Source: an uncultured Clostridia bacterium
GTDB lineage: Bacteria > Bacillota > Clostridia > UBA1381
Direction of reading: 5' to 3'
DNA: 64,000 bases
Assembly: GCA_934486735.1 (NCBI GenBank)
Contig: CAKSQL010000007.1
Coordinates: 1-64,000 of the forward strand
How positions within the stretch are numbered: the stretch's first letter is position 1; every line of letters starts with the position of its first letter. Shown here one piece after another: positions 9,592 through 19,600 of the stretch. A program made the translations under genes and the position numbers. The notes under the pieces are model-generated. The model worked only from the letters and a program-made list of their open reading frames with translations, ran no database searches and had not been told where the DNA came from.

Positions 9592-9632
9592 AAAAATTTG
9601 CCGCGAGGGTTTCCTTTGCGGCAAATTTTTTT
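9591..9632. terminator. Bidirectional intrinsic terminator
   Basis: A 14-bp stem with AAAAAATTTGCCGC on the left and its complement on the right, ending in a T7 run. It lies between two converging genes and works in both directions. Confidence 0.85.
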
Positions 9633-9638
9633 ATGTAA

Positions 9639-10700
9639 TCAATTTTCCAAATACCTTGTGCAAAGCGAGAGCATATCCTCAACCGAGTCTATCCCGGGGC
9701 ATAGAAGCAGTTTTTTTATGCGATATTTAACCGAACCTTCAGAGATAAAAAGATCTTCCGCTATCTTGCTGTAGGAAATTTTTTTATGCAGCCTGTCAAT
9801 AATCTCTGCATCTATTTTATCACATTTCCGCAAAAGCTTTTCAAGCGATTGTAAATTCACGATATCTTTGTCGGTATAAAAAAGATTGCGGTCATCATTC
9901 TTCGGAGCGGTGTTTTGAGACAATTTTACAGCCGGTTTATGCTCTGTCGACATAGCCGGAACTATTTCGCATGGGATATAGATTGTAACGCTTGTCCGAT
10001 TTCCGTCCTTTTCAAGAAAACGAAACAGGTTGACTGCCTGTACTCCGAGAAGCTCGTGATTTAGCGTGACGGTCGTGACGGAGGGACGGAATCGCCTGCC
10101 CAGCATGGAATCGCCGTAGGTCATTATGTACATGTCACGGGGAATCTGTACATGCTCTTTTTTTAAACTGTCTGTCAGTTGAACGGCTGTAATATAGTTA
10201 GAGCATATCACGGCATTGTATTTTTCTATTTTTGCAAAAAAGTCTTTGAAGCATTGTGAGAGACTGTTGTTATTTGTAATAAAAAATATATCCGAAGCAT
10301 TGAAGTATTCGGCTTTGATATTGTCGGCATAGGAATTTGAATTAATTCCATAGAGCGCAATACTGTTATGGTTGTGTGCGTGAAGATAGTTAATGCACGC
10401 CCTTGTTGCGGCGCTGTGGTCTATCAAAACATAACTTGCATTTTCGCTTGTTTCAATCGGATGGCAGCTGACAATGACGGGATATATGCCGAGGTTTTTG
10501 ACCTTAAATAATATTTTGCTAACCCATACGGGCGATGTACCTATAATGATTATTTTTTTTATATCTTCAGATAAAGTGTCCTCGGTGTAGCTTTTTTGTT
10601 CGTATCTCAGGGTGGAGACCTGCTTTTTTATGCCCGAAAGCGTTTCCCTGCACCATGTTGTGTCTTTGTATTCGGGTTCTATGATAAGATTTATCGTCAT
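9639..10700 (-). CDS. LacI-like periplasmic-binding-fold sensor with a C-terminal HTH
   Basis: 353 residues from ATG 10700, preceded by GGTGAT at the right distance; the frame reaches ATG 10745 but that start has no site. Residues about 1-235 read as the sugar-sensing domain of LacI/GalR regulators (IIIIGTS..., VIVSCHPIE, YVLIDHSAATRACINYL, HNSIALYGINSN, DMYIMTYGDSMLGRRFRPSVTTV, LLGVQAVNLFRFLE). The usual N-terminal LacI HTH is absent. Instead the C-terminus (about 285-345) has IIDRLHKKISYSKIAEDLFISEGSVKYRIKKLL, a LuxR/FIS-like HTH. It is divergent from the GH110-like gene and probably regulates it and the following glycosidases in response to a sugar. The domain order is uncommon. Confidence 0.75.
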   Translation of the reverse strand: MTINLIIEPEYKDTTWCRETLSGIKKQVSTLRYEQKSYTEDTLSEDIKKIIIIGTSPVWVSKILFKVKNLGIYPVIVSCHPIETSENASYVLIDHSAATRACINYLHAHNHNSIALYGINSNSYADNIKAEYFNASDIFFITNNNSLSQCFKDFFAKIEKYNAVICSNYITAVQLTDSLKKEHVQIPRDMYIMTYGDSMLGRRFRPSVTTVTLNHELLGVQAVNLFRFLEKDGNRTSVTIYIPCEIVPAMSTEHKPAVKLSQNTAPKNDDRNLFYTDKDIVNLQSLEKLLRKCDKIDAEIIDRLHKKISYSKIAEDLFISEGSVKYRIKKLLLCPGIDSVEDMLSLCTRYLEN

Positions 10701-10830
10701 TTTAATCACCATATATAGTATATAATATATATAAAGAATTTTCAAGCTAATTTTTTTGTATTTTTTGCAAAAAAAATTGTATTGATATATCGGCGGCGGT
10801 TGAGTAAAATAAAATTAGAATAAATTTTTA

Positions 10831-10859
10831 TTGACATTTTCGTTTTTGTGCTGTAAAAT
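10831..10859 (+). promoter_or_regulatory. Sigma-A promoter of the GH110-like gene
   Basis: TTGACA, 17 bp, TAAAAT, 37 bp before the start codon at 10896. It lies in the divergent intergenic region, so the LacI-like regulator probably has its operator here. Confidence 0.7.
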
Positions 10860-10895
10860 ATAGACTAATGTTAATAAAAATGGGGAGATTTGGAT

Positions 10896-12536
10896 ATGAA
10901 AACAAATGAAATATTGATTAAAAAGACGGATAAGAGCGTTACCGAAACGGTAGTGCGGCAGATGAGCAAATTAAAGGATGACATGTTAAATATCATAAAA
11001 TTCGAAAACGCCGTTTACAGATTTGACAAGGTCGGGGCATATCGGGATATATTCAATCCGATATATAATCCAAAGGGCGAAAAAAATGTTACGTTTCCTG
11101 CAATCGGGGTTAAGAATCTTGTAATCGACGGCTGCGGCGCGACCTTTTTGTTCGAGGACCGCGTCTACCCGTTCATTGCGCAGAAGTCGGAGAATATAGT
11201 ATTCAGAAACTTCACAATTGACTTTTCGTTCCCGAGATATGCCTACACAAGGGTGGTCGACGCCGGCGAAAACGGGTTCACTCTTGAGATTGTGCAAAAG
11301 GATTTGTCATATAAAATCAATGAAAAAAATAATCTGGTTTTCCGCACCGGTTCGGGCGAAATAAGCACAGGAAAGAGAAAATTCTTTATTCAGAATATAA
11401 CAAATGAAAGCAACTCATATCTGTGCGTCGGGGATACGGAGGATAATTTAAACGATCTCCCGGCAGCGGTTGTTTTTACCGAAGCGGAGGATTTGGGCGG
11501 AGGAAGGCTGCGCTTTGCCTATCGCGGCGGCAGCTGTAAATTTAATTGCAAAAGCGGCGACACAGTGGTTTTGAGCTATGACGAAAATCGGGAAAACTCG
11601 GTTTTCTTCATCGATGAGTGCAGAAATGTTCACTTTGATAATGTCAGAATTTATCGTGGCGCGGGCTTTGGAATTTTGGCGCATTTGAGCGAGAATATAC
11701 ATATTGAAAATTGCTTTTTCGGAATCCCGGAGGATAGAAAAGATACCGAAATTATATCGATAACTGCCGACCTTATGCATTTTGTGAATTGCTCGGGTAC
11801 CGCGCTTATCGAGAATAATATATTTGAGGATTGCCTCGATGACGCGGTGAATATTCACGGACAGTACATCGGCGTGAAGGAAGTTTTGCCGGACAATCAG
11901 ATTGAGGCGGATTTTTTCCGAACCACGCACAGCTGCAAACACTTGTATTACAAAGGCGACAGGCTTACGCTTATAGACGGAAAAACAAAAGAAGAAAAGG
12001 GCAAGGTCACTGTTCTCGACGTGGAGTGTGAGGACTTGCCGAACACAAATATACTCAGAGTAAAATTTGCCGAGAATATAGAGGATATGATTGCGCCGGG
12101 AGATTTGCTTGAAAACCCGATGCAAATGCCGGTGGTGGTTATAAAGGGTAATAAAATAACAAATTGTCCGCACATGCGCCTTTCATCGTCGAAATATATG
12201 GAAATCTCGAATAATCTTCTGCGCCTGAACCGCTACAGTATATACATATCGGATTTGATGCAGTATTGGCATGAGTCGGGCAGAGTGCACAGTGTGCTGA
12301 TTGAGAAAAATGTATTCGAGGACATGTCGCCGTCCGGAAATGCAGGCGGCGTTGCGATAAGGCAGGAGCGCGAGGGCAGCCATAAATATTATCACGAAAA
12401 TATAATCATAAGAGAAAATAAGTTTAAATTGAGAAACGGAGCTGCAATCAATGCCGAGGATGTTATAAATCTCTCGTGCGAGAATAATGACCTCGGCGGC
12501 TCTGAAGTCAAAATAAACAACTGTATTAAATTGTAG
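10896..12536 (+). CDS. Parallel beta-helix glycosidase, GH110 (alpha-1,3-galactosidase)-like
   Basis: 546 residues without signal peptide, from ATG 10896 (GGGGAG at -14; the frame extends upstream to TTG 10890). Features of the right-handed beta-helix fold are many: repeated coils such as NLVIDGCGATFLFEDRVYPFIAQKSENIVFRN, SVFFIDECRNVHFDNVRIYRGAGFGILAHLSENIHIENCFF and IENNIFEDCLDDAVNIHGQY. The order G-x-x-F-x-F...NI-FRNFTIDFSFP and the acidic pair Asp315-Asp316 followed by VNIHG resemble GH110 exo-alpha-1,3-galactosidases, which remove terminal galactose such as blood-group B epitopes. A related inverting beta-helix hydrolase is the alternative. First gene of a plus-strand carbohydrate cluster. 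Confidence 0.65.
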   Translation: MKTNEILIKKTDKSVTETVVRQMSKLKDDMLNIIKFENAVYRFDKVGAYRDIFNPIYNPKGEKNVTFPAIGVKNLVIDGCGATFLFEDRVYPFIAQKSENIVFRNFTIDFSFPRYAYTRVVDAGENGFTLEIVQKDLSYKINEKNNLVFRTGSGEISTGKRKFFIQNITNESNSYLCVGDTEDNLNDLPAAVVFTEAEDLGGGRLRFAYRGGSCKFNCKSGDTVVLSYDENRENSVFFIDECRNVHFDNVRIYRGAGFGILAHLSENIHIENCFFGIPEDRKDTEIISITADLMHFVNCSGTALIENNIFEDCLDDAVNIHGQYIGVKEVLPDNQIEADFFRTTHSCKHLYYKGDRLTLIDGKTKEEKGKVTVLDVECEDLPNTNILRVKFAENIEDMIAPGDLLENPMQMPVVVIKGNKITNCPHMRLSSSKYMEISNNLLRLNRYSIYISDLMQYWHESGRVHSVLIEKNVFEDMSPSGNAGGVAIRQEREGSHKYYHENIIIRENKFKLRNGAAINAEDVINLSCENNDLGGSEVKINNCIKL

Positions 12537-12543
12537 GGAGGAT

Positions 12544-12834
12544 AAGTCTGAATAAAATCGCCCATCTCACCATTTTCAAAAGCTCGAAGTACCCTCGTAC
12601 GTCGTCGTTTTTTCAAATGGCAATCTGAACGATTTTCTTTCAGACTTACAGTCTGAATAAAATCACCGGTTTCACTGTTTTCAAAAGCTCGAAGTACCCT
12701 CGTACGAAGCAGTGGCGTTACCTAAATCAAAGATTTAGAACGCTCTTGCATGGCACTCGTTGCCAAATTGAAAATTTGGACTCGGGCGCAATCGTTTTTT
12801 CAAATGGCAATCTGAACGATTTTCTTTCAGACTT
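12544..12834. repeat. Tandem pair of an imperfect repeat with inverted ends
   Basis: The 334-bp gap after the GH110-like gene holds two copies of one unit. Copy A is 12544-12647, copy B about 12649-12834. Both begin with GTCTGAATAAAATC and share TTTTCAAAAGCTCGAAGTACC (12575-12600 and 12680-12705). Both end with CGATTTTCTTTCAGACTT, an imperfect inverse of the left end. Copy B has an extra 80 bp holding two perfect small hairpins, CTAAATC-AAA-GATTTAG and CCAAATT-GAA-AATTTGG. No ORF with coding character was seen. A MITE-like or REP-like element is likely. Confidence 0.65.
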
Positions 12835-12870
12835 AAATTTTGTGCTTTACAGAAAGGAATGGTTATAAAA

Positions 12871-14289
12871 ATGATAAAGGTACACGGCATAAAAAAGATT
12901 GGGAAAATCAAGCCGAAAACGGCGCATGAAATAAAGACATCGCCGATAGGGATAGGGCTTGAAAAGCTCGACAGAAATTTATACGATCCCGAAAGATGCT
13001 ACGGATTTTTGGAAAAGCTCGGTGTAAAATGGGTAAGAATCCAGTCCGGGTGGTGCAGGACGGAAAAGGAAAAGGGGGTATATGATTTTGGGTGGCTCGA
13101 CAGCATCGTGGACAATCTCATAAAGCGGGGTTTAACTCCTTGGATGTGTCTTTGCTACGGAAACGAGCTGTACACGCCCGGCGCGGTGAACGCCGCCGGA
13201 GCGGTCGGCTGTCCGCCGATAAAAACCGAGACGGAGCAAAAGGCGTGGGTCGCATATGTAAAAAAGTGTGCGGAGCATTTTAAAGGGCGGATTGACCTTT
13301 TTGAGGTTTGGAACGAGCCGAACGGCTTTTATTGCTGGAGACCCGAGGCAAATGCGGACGAGTACAGAGATTTTTGCATTATGACGGCAAAGGCGGTGAA
13401 AAGTGTAATTCCGGATGCCAAGATAGCCGGTGCAAGTGTGTGTACGCTCCACGAGCATATAGGATACCTGTATAGGCTGATGAACCATGAGTTTGCGGAT
13501 TGCATCGATTTCATAACATATCATGGCTATGATTGCTGCCCCGAGGTTGTGGGAAAACAGGATTTTGAAAATATAAAGGCGGTAACAGGGCCGTACGGTG
13601 ATAAAATAAAGATAATTCAGGGTGAGGCAGGAACCCAGTCGAGGTATTCACTGAACGGCGGTTTGTCGGATATTGAATGGACAAGCGAAAAGCAGACCAA
13701 ATTCATATTGCGCAGACTCATGTGCGACTTGATGAACGGAGTGTATTTTTCATCGATATTCTCGCTTGTGGATATCTACGAAAACATATTTACCGATGAT
13801 GTCAATATATGCGAGGATAAATACGGATTCTTCGGAATCGTCGGAGAGACCTTCGACGAGAACGGTCAGCCGCTGTCGGAGTATAAGGAAAAGGACTCGT
13901 TTTATGCCATGCAGTGCGTAAATACGCTTTTTGCGGACGGAGTGAAAAGGTCGCGTATGGCAGTGACCTTTGATTTGCCGAGCTGCGCAGGCACGCATAA
14001 AGATCCAAATGACGGCAGCGTTTTTTATCAGACATTCGAAAGTCCGAACGGCTCAAAGGCGTTTGTTTATTGGCGAACGGCGGACGTTATTTCGGAAAGC
14101 TGTGACGGACTTGTAAAAATCAACTTCTGCGGCGCGTCGGAGGATTTTAAGCTGATTGATTTGTATGACGGCACAATTTACGAAACAGATAAAGAAAATG
14201 TGACATGCAAGGACGGGGTGCTGACCATCAACAGGCTGCCGCTTAAGGATTATCCGCTTATGATTGCATTTGATAAATTTGCGGATTGA
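12871..14289 (+). CDS. Clan GH-A glycoside hydrolase, GH39-like
   Basis: 472 residues, no signal peptide. A (beta/alpha)8 hydrolase: GVKWVRIQSGWCRTEKEKGVYDFGWLD (about 48-75) is the typical start, the acid/base Glu149 is in EVWNEPNGFYCW, and the likely nucleophile Glu252 is in IIQGEAGTQ. A C-terminal beta domain follows (about 390-470). The WNEPN motif and layout resemble GH39 (beta-xylosidase, alpha-L-iduronidase), though GH5 or GH51-type members cannot be excluded. The frame is open from ATG 12859, but AGAAAGGAATGG is better spaced for ATG 12871. It follows the GH110-like gene and precedes an acetylesterase gene by 13 bp. Confidence 0.7.
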   Translation: MIKVHGIKKIGKIKPKTAHEIKTSPIGIGLEKLDRNLYDPERCYGFLEKLGVKWVRIQSGWCRTEKEKGVYDFGWLDSIVDNLIKRGLTPWMCLCYGNELYTPGAVNAAGAVGCPPIKTETEQKAWVAYVKKCAEHFKGRIDLFEVWNEPNGFYCWRPEANADEYRDFCIMTAKAVKSVIPDAKIAGASVCTLHEHIGYLYRLMNHEFADCIDFITYHGYDCCPEVVGKQDFENIKAVTGPYGDKIKIIQGEAGTQSRYSLNGGLSDIEWTSEKQTKFILRRLMCDLMNGVYFSSIFSLVDIYENIFTDDVNICEDKYGFFGIVGETFDENGQPLSEYKEKDSFYAMQCVNTLFADGVKRSRMAVTFDLPSCAGTHKDPNDGSVFYQTFESPNGSKAFVYWRTADVISESCDGLVKINFCGASEDFKLIDLYDGTIYETDKENVTCKDGVLTINRLPLKDYPLMIAFDKFAD

Positions 14290-14302
14290 GGGACGGGATA
14301 AT

Positions 14303-15301
14303 ATGAGATTGAATGAAATGTTTTGTGACGGTGCGGTTTTCGCGGCGAATAAGCCGATTCGGATTTTTGGCACGGGCGGCGGAAGTGCGGAAATTGAATT
14401 TTTGGGAAAAAGCTATTCTGCCGAGACAATCGGAGCAAGGTGGGAGATAGACCTGCCGCCGATGCCGTATGGCGGACCTTATGAAATGAATGTCACGCTC
14501 GACGGCAGAAAACAGACCCTGCATGATATTTATATAGGCGATGTCTACCTGCTGGCAGGTCAGTCAAATATGCAATTCAAGATGAAAGAGTCAGATTACG
14601 GCGAAGATATGCGCGGGGGTGATTCACTGCTCAGACTTTTTTCCACCGAGAGAGTAAGCGCAGGAGAGAGCTTTTTTGTGCAGGACGGCTGGGTCAGGGC
14701 GAAAAAAACGAACGCCGGCGAGTGGTTGTGCATCGGATATTTTGTCGGAAAGGAATTGAGAAAGAGATGCGGACACGCCGTTGGCTTAATCGCGTGTTAT
14801 CAGGGAGCGGCAGATATTCAGGCATATCTGCCGGACAGTGCATTTTCCAATCCGTCCTTTGCAATTCCCGATGACGACCGATTTGATATGGAGTATCCAT
14901 GGAATGAGGGTCATTCGCAGCTTTACAATTTTCAGCTTAAACAGGTTATTCCTTATCAATGCACAGCTGTTTTTTGGTACCAGGGCGAGAGCAACGTCTC
15001 GGAAAAGGAAAGCGCGGTCTACGGCGATATGCTTTCCTGTCTGATTAATTCGTGGCGCGCGGCTTTTAAAGATAAGGAGTTGCCCTTTGTTGTTGTACAG
15101 ATTGCGGATTTTGTGGGCAGAGACCATGCTTTTTGGCATAAAATTCAGCAGATACAGGAAGAAATTCAGCATAAAGAAAAGAATGTCATAACCGTTGTCA
15201 GCCGCGATGTGTGTGAAAGTACAGATATTCACCCAAAGAAAAAATATGAGCTTGCAATGAGAATTGCGGATGCTGCGGCGGATAAAAAGTGGCGGAAATA
15301 A
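14303..15301 (+). CDS. SGNH-family carbohydrate O-acetylesterase (sialate O-acetylesterase-like)
   Basis: 332 residues, no signal peptide. The SGNH block I is seen in LLAGQSNMQFKM (nucleophile Ser), the oxyanion-hole type motif in AVFWYQGESNV, and the final Asp-x-x-His in DIHPKKKYELAMRIADAA. This order is typical of the sialate O-acetylesterase family, which removes acetyl groups from sugars; several members act on xylan or other glycans. Start at ATG 14303 with GAGGGACGGG upstream; in-frame readings further left overlap the preceding gene. It overlaps nothing and follows the GH39-like gene by 13 bp, and a terminator follows, so the unit ends here. Confidence 0.8.
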   Translation: MRLNEMFCDGAVFAANKPIRIFGTGGGSAEIEFLGKSYSAETIGARWEIDLPPMPYGGPYEMNVTLDGRKQTLHDIYIGDVYLLAGQSNMQFKMKESDYGEDMRGGDSLLRLFSTERVSAGESFFVQDGWVRAKKTNAGEWLCIGYFVGKELRKRCGHAVGLIACYQGAADIQAYLPDSAFSNPSFAIPDDDRFDMEYPWNEGHSQLYNFQLKQVIPYQCTAVFWYQGESNVSEKESAVYGDMLSCLINSWRAAFKDKELPFVVVQIADFVGRDHAFWHKIQQIQEEIQHKEKNVITVVSRDVCESTDIHPKKKYELAMRIADAAADKKWRK

Positions 15302-15315
15302 TAAAAAAACAGTTT

Positions 15316-15360
15316 GGAACGCCCCCAATTGAATCGGTTTCGGGGGCGTTCCGATTTTTT
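15316..15360 (+). terminator. Intrinsic terminator
   Basis: GGAACGCCCC and GGGGCGTTCC form a perfect 10-bp stem (extendable by one more pair) followed by GATTTTTT. It closes the GH110-GH39-esterase unit. Confidence 0.9.
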
Positions 15361-15442
15361 GCGGAAATTTACGCATGTGCGTAACGACGCATTGTTCCTG
15401 CGTCCGCAGGCAGTGCTTATGTCGGAAGTTTTTGCCGCCGCT

Positions 15443-16441
15443 TTATTGATTGAACAAAATTACATCCTTTAAGGCATTTTCAAAGCTGTAAAATTCCTTG
15501 CCCGTTTTTGAATATGTGTACATCTTCACAAGAACCGTCGCTATGGCTGCTTCTTCGTCGGTCAGCCGCGCATTGCCGAATAATGGTGTATATAAAACCA
15601 TGTCGCCAAAAGTTATATTGCCGCTGCAGAGTCCGTCAAGCTCTCCGCTTTTTTGGCGGACTATTTTGCTTTCGATAAATGTGTTGTCCCGATTAAAATA
15701 GCGGACGGCGTCGTTTTCTATCTCGCCGCGGTCGCCTCGTATCAGCAGGCGATCCGTACGTATCGGCGAAAAATATTGCTCTCTGTCAAAATCGTAAACC
15801 GCGGTTTTTCCTCCGAAATCAAATATTTTTATAACATGCTTCGAGCTTTGATATGTCTTATTTTCAACCTCTCCGTTTCTGAAATTTGTGTGAAGAATCG
15901 GCGATGAAAACTCCGCTTGGCTAATAGGCTCGGCAGCGTCGGAATCCAAAAAGAACCGCATCAGACTCATTGCATGATATTCGTGCGCAATTGAAATATT
16001 TATGTAATTCACATTCCCGATAACGCCGCTTTTTATAATCTTCTTCACAACTTGGCACATGGGTCTTAAGTGAAATTGTTCGGATACTTGAATTTTGTAT
16101 TCGGGTCTTAAAGCGTTTGTCAGTTTTTGTGCATGTTCGGCATCGATGCATGCCGGAGTTTCGGAAAGGACAGAAAACCCCTCCGACGCAAGCGAGAGCG
16201 AAAGCTCGGAAATGTCATTTTTGTTTATGCAATTAACTATAAAATCACAGGGGATTTTTTTAAGCTTGTCAACAGTGCCGACCGTATTCACATTGTACTT
16301 TTCCGATATTTCCTTTGCGCGCTCTCTGTTCCTCGCACAGACACATGCCACAGAAAATCTGTCGGGCATGAGCGCGGCAATTCTCAAATAAAATTCGGCT
16401 CTCCAGCCGCTCCCGATTACACAATAAGTTATTTTGCCCAT
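15443..16441 (-). CDS. Gfo/Idh/MocA-family oxidoreductase
   Basis: 332 residues from ATG 16441 with GGAGGG 4 bp upstream; the frame reaches 16459 without a site. The N-terminus is a Rossmann fold: ITYCVIGSGWRAEFYLRIAA has the GxGxxx nucleotide-binding turn, then CVCARNRERAKEISEKY and DFIVNCINKNDI. The middle has the EQFHLRP segment, a position where the family usually carries EKP followed by catalytic His/Lys; here the EKP motif reads ETPA, so the usual catalytic lysine appears to be missing. It may act on sugar derivatives with NAD(P)H, or lack redox activity. It is a single gene, divergent from the DUF5107 gene. Confidence 0.75.
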   Translation of the reverse strand: MGKITYCVIGSGWRAEFYLRIAALMPDRFSVACVCARNRERAKEISEKYNVNTVGTVDKLKKIPCDFIVNCINKNDISELSLSLASEGFSVLSETPACIDAEHAQKLTNALRPEYKIQVSEQFHLRPMCQVVKKIIKSGVIGNVNYINISIAHEYHAMSLMRFFLDSDAAEPISQAEFSSPILHTNFRNGEVENKTYQSSKHVIKIFDFGGKTAVYDFDREQYFSPIRTDRLLIRGDRGEIENDAVRYFNRDNTFIESKIVRQKSGELDGLCSGNITFGDMVLYTPLFGNARLTDEEAAIATVLVKMYTYSKTGKEFYSFENALKDVILFNQ

Positions 16442-16477
16442 AGTTCCCTCCGTACGCATTTTTTAGTTATCAAGTTA

Positions 16478-16506
16478 ATTATACAATATCGGAGGAAAAT
16501 ATGCAA
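16478..16506 (-). promoter_or_regulatory. Sigma-A promoter of the oxidoreductase gene
   Basis: TTGCAT, 17 bp, TATAAT on the minus strand, 37 bp before the ATG at 16441. Confidence 0.7.
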
Positions 16507-16634
16507 ATCAAATTTTGCGTAAAATTTACATATTTTTTTGCCTTGCAAACCGTTTGGATTTTATGTAAGATATAATTATAAAAGTAATAAAAGGTAATTT
16601 GTGCCGCCGCGCGGCGGCGGAATGGAGGATTAAA

Positions 16635-19600
16635 ATGGTAAATGTAACAGAATGTAAAATTACAATCCCGACCTACCGCGAGCCGCCGGCAGAGGAAATG
16701 CCGATGTTTGCGGAAAATCGGGTTCATCAGCGGACGAGCGGAAATCCATATCCGAATCATATCGTGCTTGAAGTGGACAGAAAGCATAAGGAGGAAAAGG
16801 AGTATACCTGTATACGGCTCGAGAATGAATATCTCAGAATAGAAATACTTCCGGAGCTGGGCGGCAGGATATATTCAGCGTATGACAAAACCACAGGCTA
16901 CGATTTTTTCTATAAGCAGCACGTGATAAAACCGGCGTTGATTGGCTGTCTGGGGTCGTGGATTTCGGGAGGATTGGAGTTTAACTGGCCGTTTCATCAC
17001 AGAGCTTCAACCTTTATGCCGACCGATTATTGCATTGAACGCGGCGATGACGGCAGTGTGGCGGTGTGGCTGTCCGAGCATGAGCCGATTGAGCGAATGA
17101 AAGGTATGGTCGGGATAGTGCTTAAGCCGGGAGAAGCAAAGTTTGAAACTCGGATGAAGCTTTGTAACCGCACTCCGGTGACAAGCTCATTTCTCTGGTG
17201 GGAGAATACTGCCGTACCTGTAAATAAGGAGTATCAGATATTTTATCCGAAGGATGTTTCGTATGTCAATTTTCATTACAAACGCTCGGTAACGACATAT
17301 CCGATTGCGACAAATGCTCTCGGTATTTTCAACGGTATTCGATATAACGGCGAGACCGATATTTCAATGCATAAAAACACCGTTCAGCCGACCTCGTATT
17401 TCTGCGCGCCGTCGAAATACGATTTCTTCGGCGGCTTTGACCATGGAAAGGGCTGCGGCGTTGTGCATGTGGCGAATCATCACACCGCGCCGGGAAAGAA
17501 GATGTTCACGTGGGCATATAATCAGCTTTCGAAGTCGTGGGAAAACGCGCTTACCGATACCGACGGCGCGTATGCGGAGCTTATGGCAGGCTCGTATTCG
17601 GACAATCAGCCGGATTTTGCATGGATTGAGCCTTACGAAACAAAGGGGTTTTCTCAGCATTGGTATCCGATAGGAAATGTCGGAATCCCCTGCTATGCAA
17701 ACTTAAACGGCGCGGTTCACTGGGACAGCGACGGAATGGTGATTCAGACGACAAGCGACAAAAAGGCGATTGTCATTGCTGAATACAACGGAGAGGTCAT
17801 TTTCGAGCAGGAAAACGATTTCAAGGCGGGCGTGCCATGCAAATTCGATGTTAAGCTTACGGGCGTCGGTTCGACTGTCAGGGTGGTACATAACGGACAG
17901 GAAATAATCGCATATACCGAGGAGGAAAAAAATATATATGATATTCCCGATACAACCGAGGATATGCCTGATTTCAAGGAGGTAAAAACCGCACAGGAGC
18001 TTTATCTCGAGGGCGTGCATGTGTGGCAGTACCGAGACCCGGCGGTTTTGCCCGATGTCTATTGGAAAGAGGCACTGCTGCGCGACGGCGGGCATATCGG
18101 CTCGCTGAATGCGCTTGCCGTGTTCAATTACAAGCGCAATGAATATGATGCGGCGCTCGACTATGCAAAACGTGCGGAAAAGGTGATATGCAAGTATAAC
18201 AAGCATCCGCAGAGCGGAGAGATATTTTTCAATCTTGGATTGATATATCTCGCAAAAGACGAGTATGACAAGGCATATGACTATTTCTATAAAGCGTCGT
18301 GGAATATGGATTATTATTCGGCGGCAATGACTCAAATCGCCGCGATAGACGGAAAAAGAAATCAGTTTGAAAATATGCTGTATCATAGTAAAAACGCACT
18401 TCGGTACAATTCGGAAAATCCAATTGCATCGGTATACGCGGCGGTGACAGAGATTAAGCTTGGAAATAATGCCGCGGCAGCAGAACGTGTAAAGGATATA
18501 TTAAGCCGCGATCCGCTCAATCACCTTGCGAGGTATACGCTTTTCAAGCTCGGAGAGCTTGAAAAGGAGGATTTTTATGCCGCGCTTAAAAGCGACACGT
18601 CGCAGACCGGTATGGATATTGCATTTAATCTCTTTGCCTGCGGCATGGATGATTGGGCGAGGGAACTTCTTGGCGGAATAGAGAAAAAATCGCCGATGAT
18701 ATATTATATTCTCGGTGATACGGAGACGGCGGAAAAAACTCCGCTTAAAAGCTCTTTTCCGTTCAGAGCGGAGGAGTGCAAGGCTTTGGAGGAGACGCTA
18801 AAAGCAAATCCCGACCTGCCGATGGCGCACTATTACTACGGCTGCCTGTGCTATTCGAAAGGAAGATATGAATGCGCGGCAGAGCATTTTAAAAAGACTA
18901 CGGAGCTGAAACCGGAATTTTATATCCCGTATCGGAATCTTGCCGCACTGTACTACAGTCACTTAAATCAAAAGGATAAAACTCTTCCCCTGCTCAAAAA
19001 AGCTCTGGAATTGAATCCCAAAAATAAGCAGCTGGTTTACGAATGTGCGTATGTTTCGGCAAAGCTGGGCACAGAGCCGAAAGAGAGAATCAAGCTTATA
19101 CTCGATAATTCCGAGGGCGCAATGCGCGATGATATTTGTATCGAGCTTGCGAGAGCATATAATCAAAACGGCGAATATGAAAAGACAATCGAGCTTTTCG
19201 GCTCACACGAATTTGTCCCCTGTGAAGGAGGAGAACACGCGGTTGCCGAACAGTATATGTTCGCTTATCATGCAATCGGCAGAAAGCTGATGTCGGAAAA
19301 CAAATATGCCGAGGCGGCAAAGGCTTTCAAAAAAGCACAGCTGCTGCCGCAGAATCTCGGCGCAGGTCTGTGGAATGAGTGCAGACTTGCTCCGCATCAA
19401 TTTTACTATGCCGAGTGCTGCGAAAAGATGGGCAGACGGGACGAGGCAGCTCGGATATATGACCATATATCCGAGCTGAAAATTGATTATTTTTCGAATA
19501 TGCATCTTCCGGAGCTGCCGTATTATCAGGCAACGGTATATACAAAAAAAGGCGATTTTTGGGCAGGAAGAGCGCTGATTGACAAATATCAAAAGCAATG

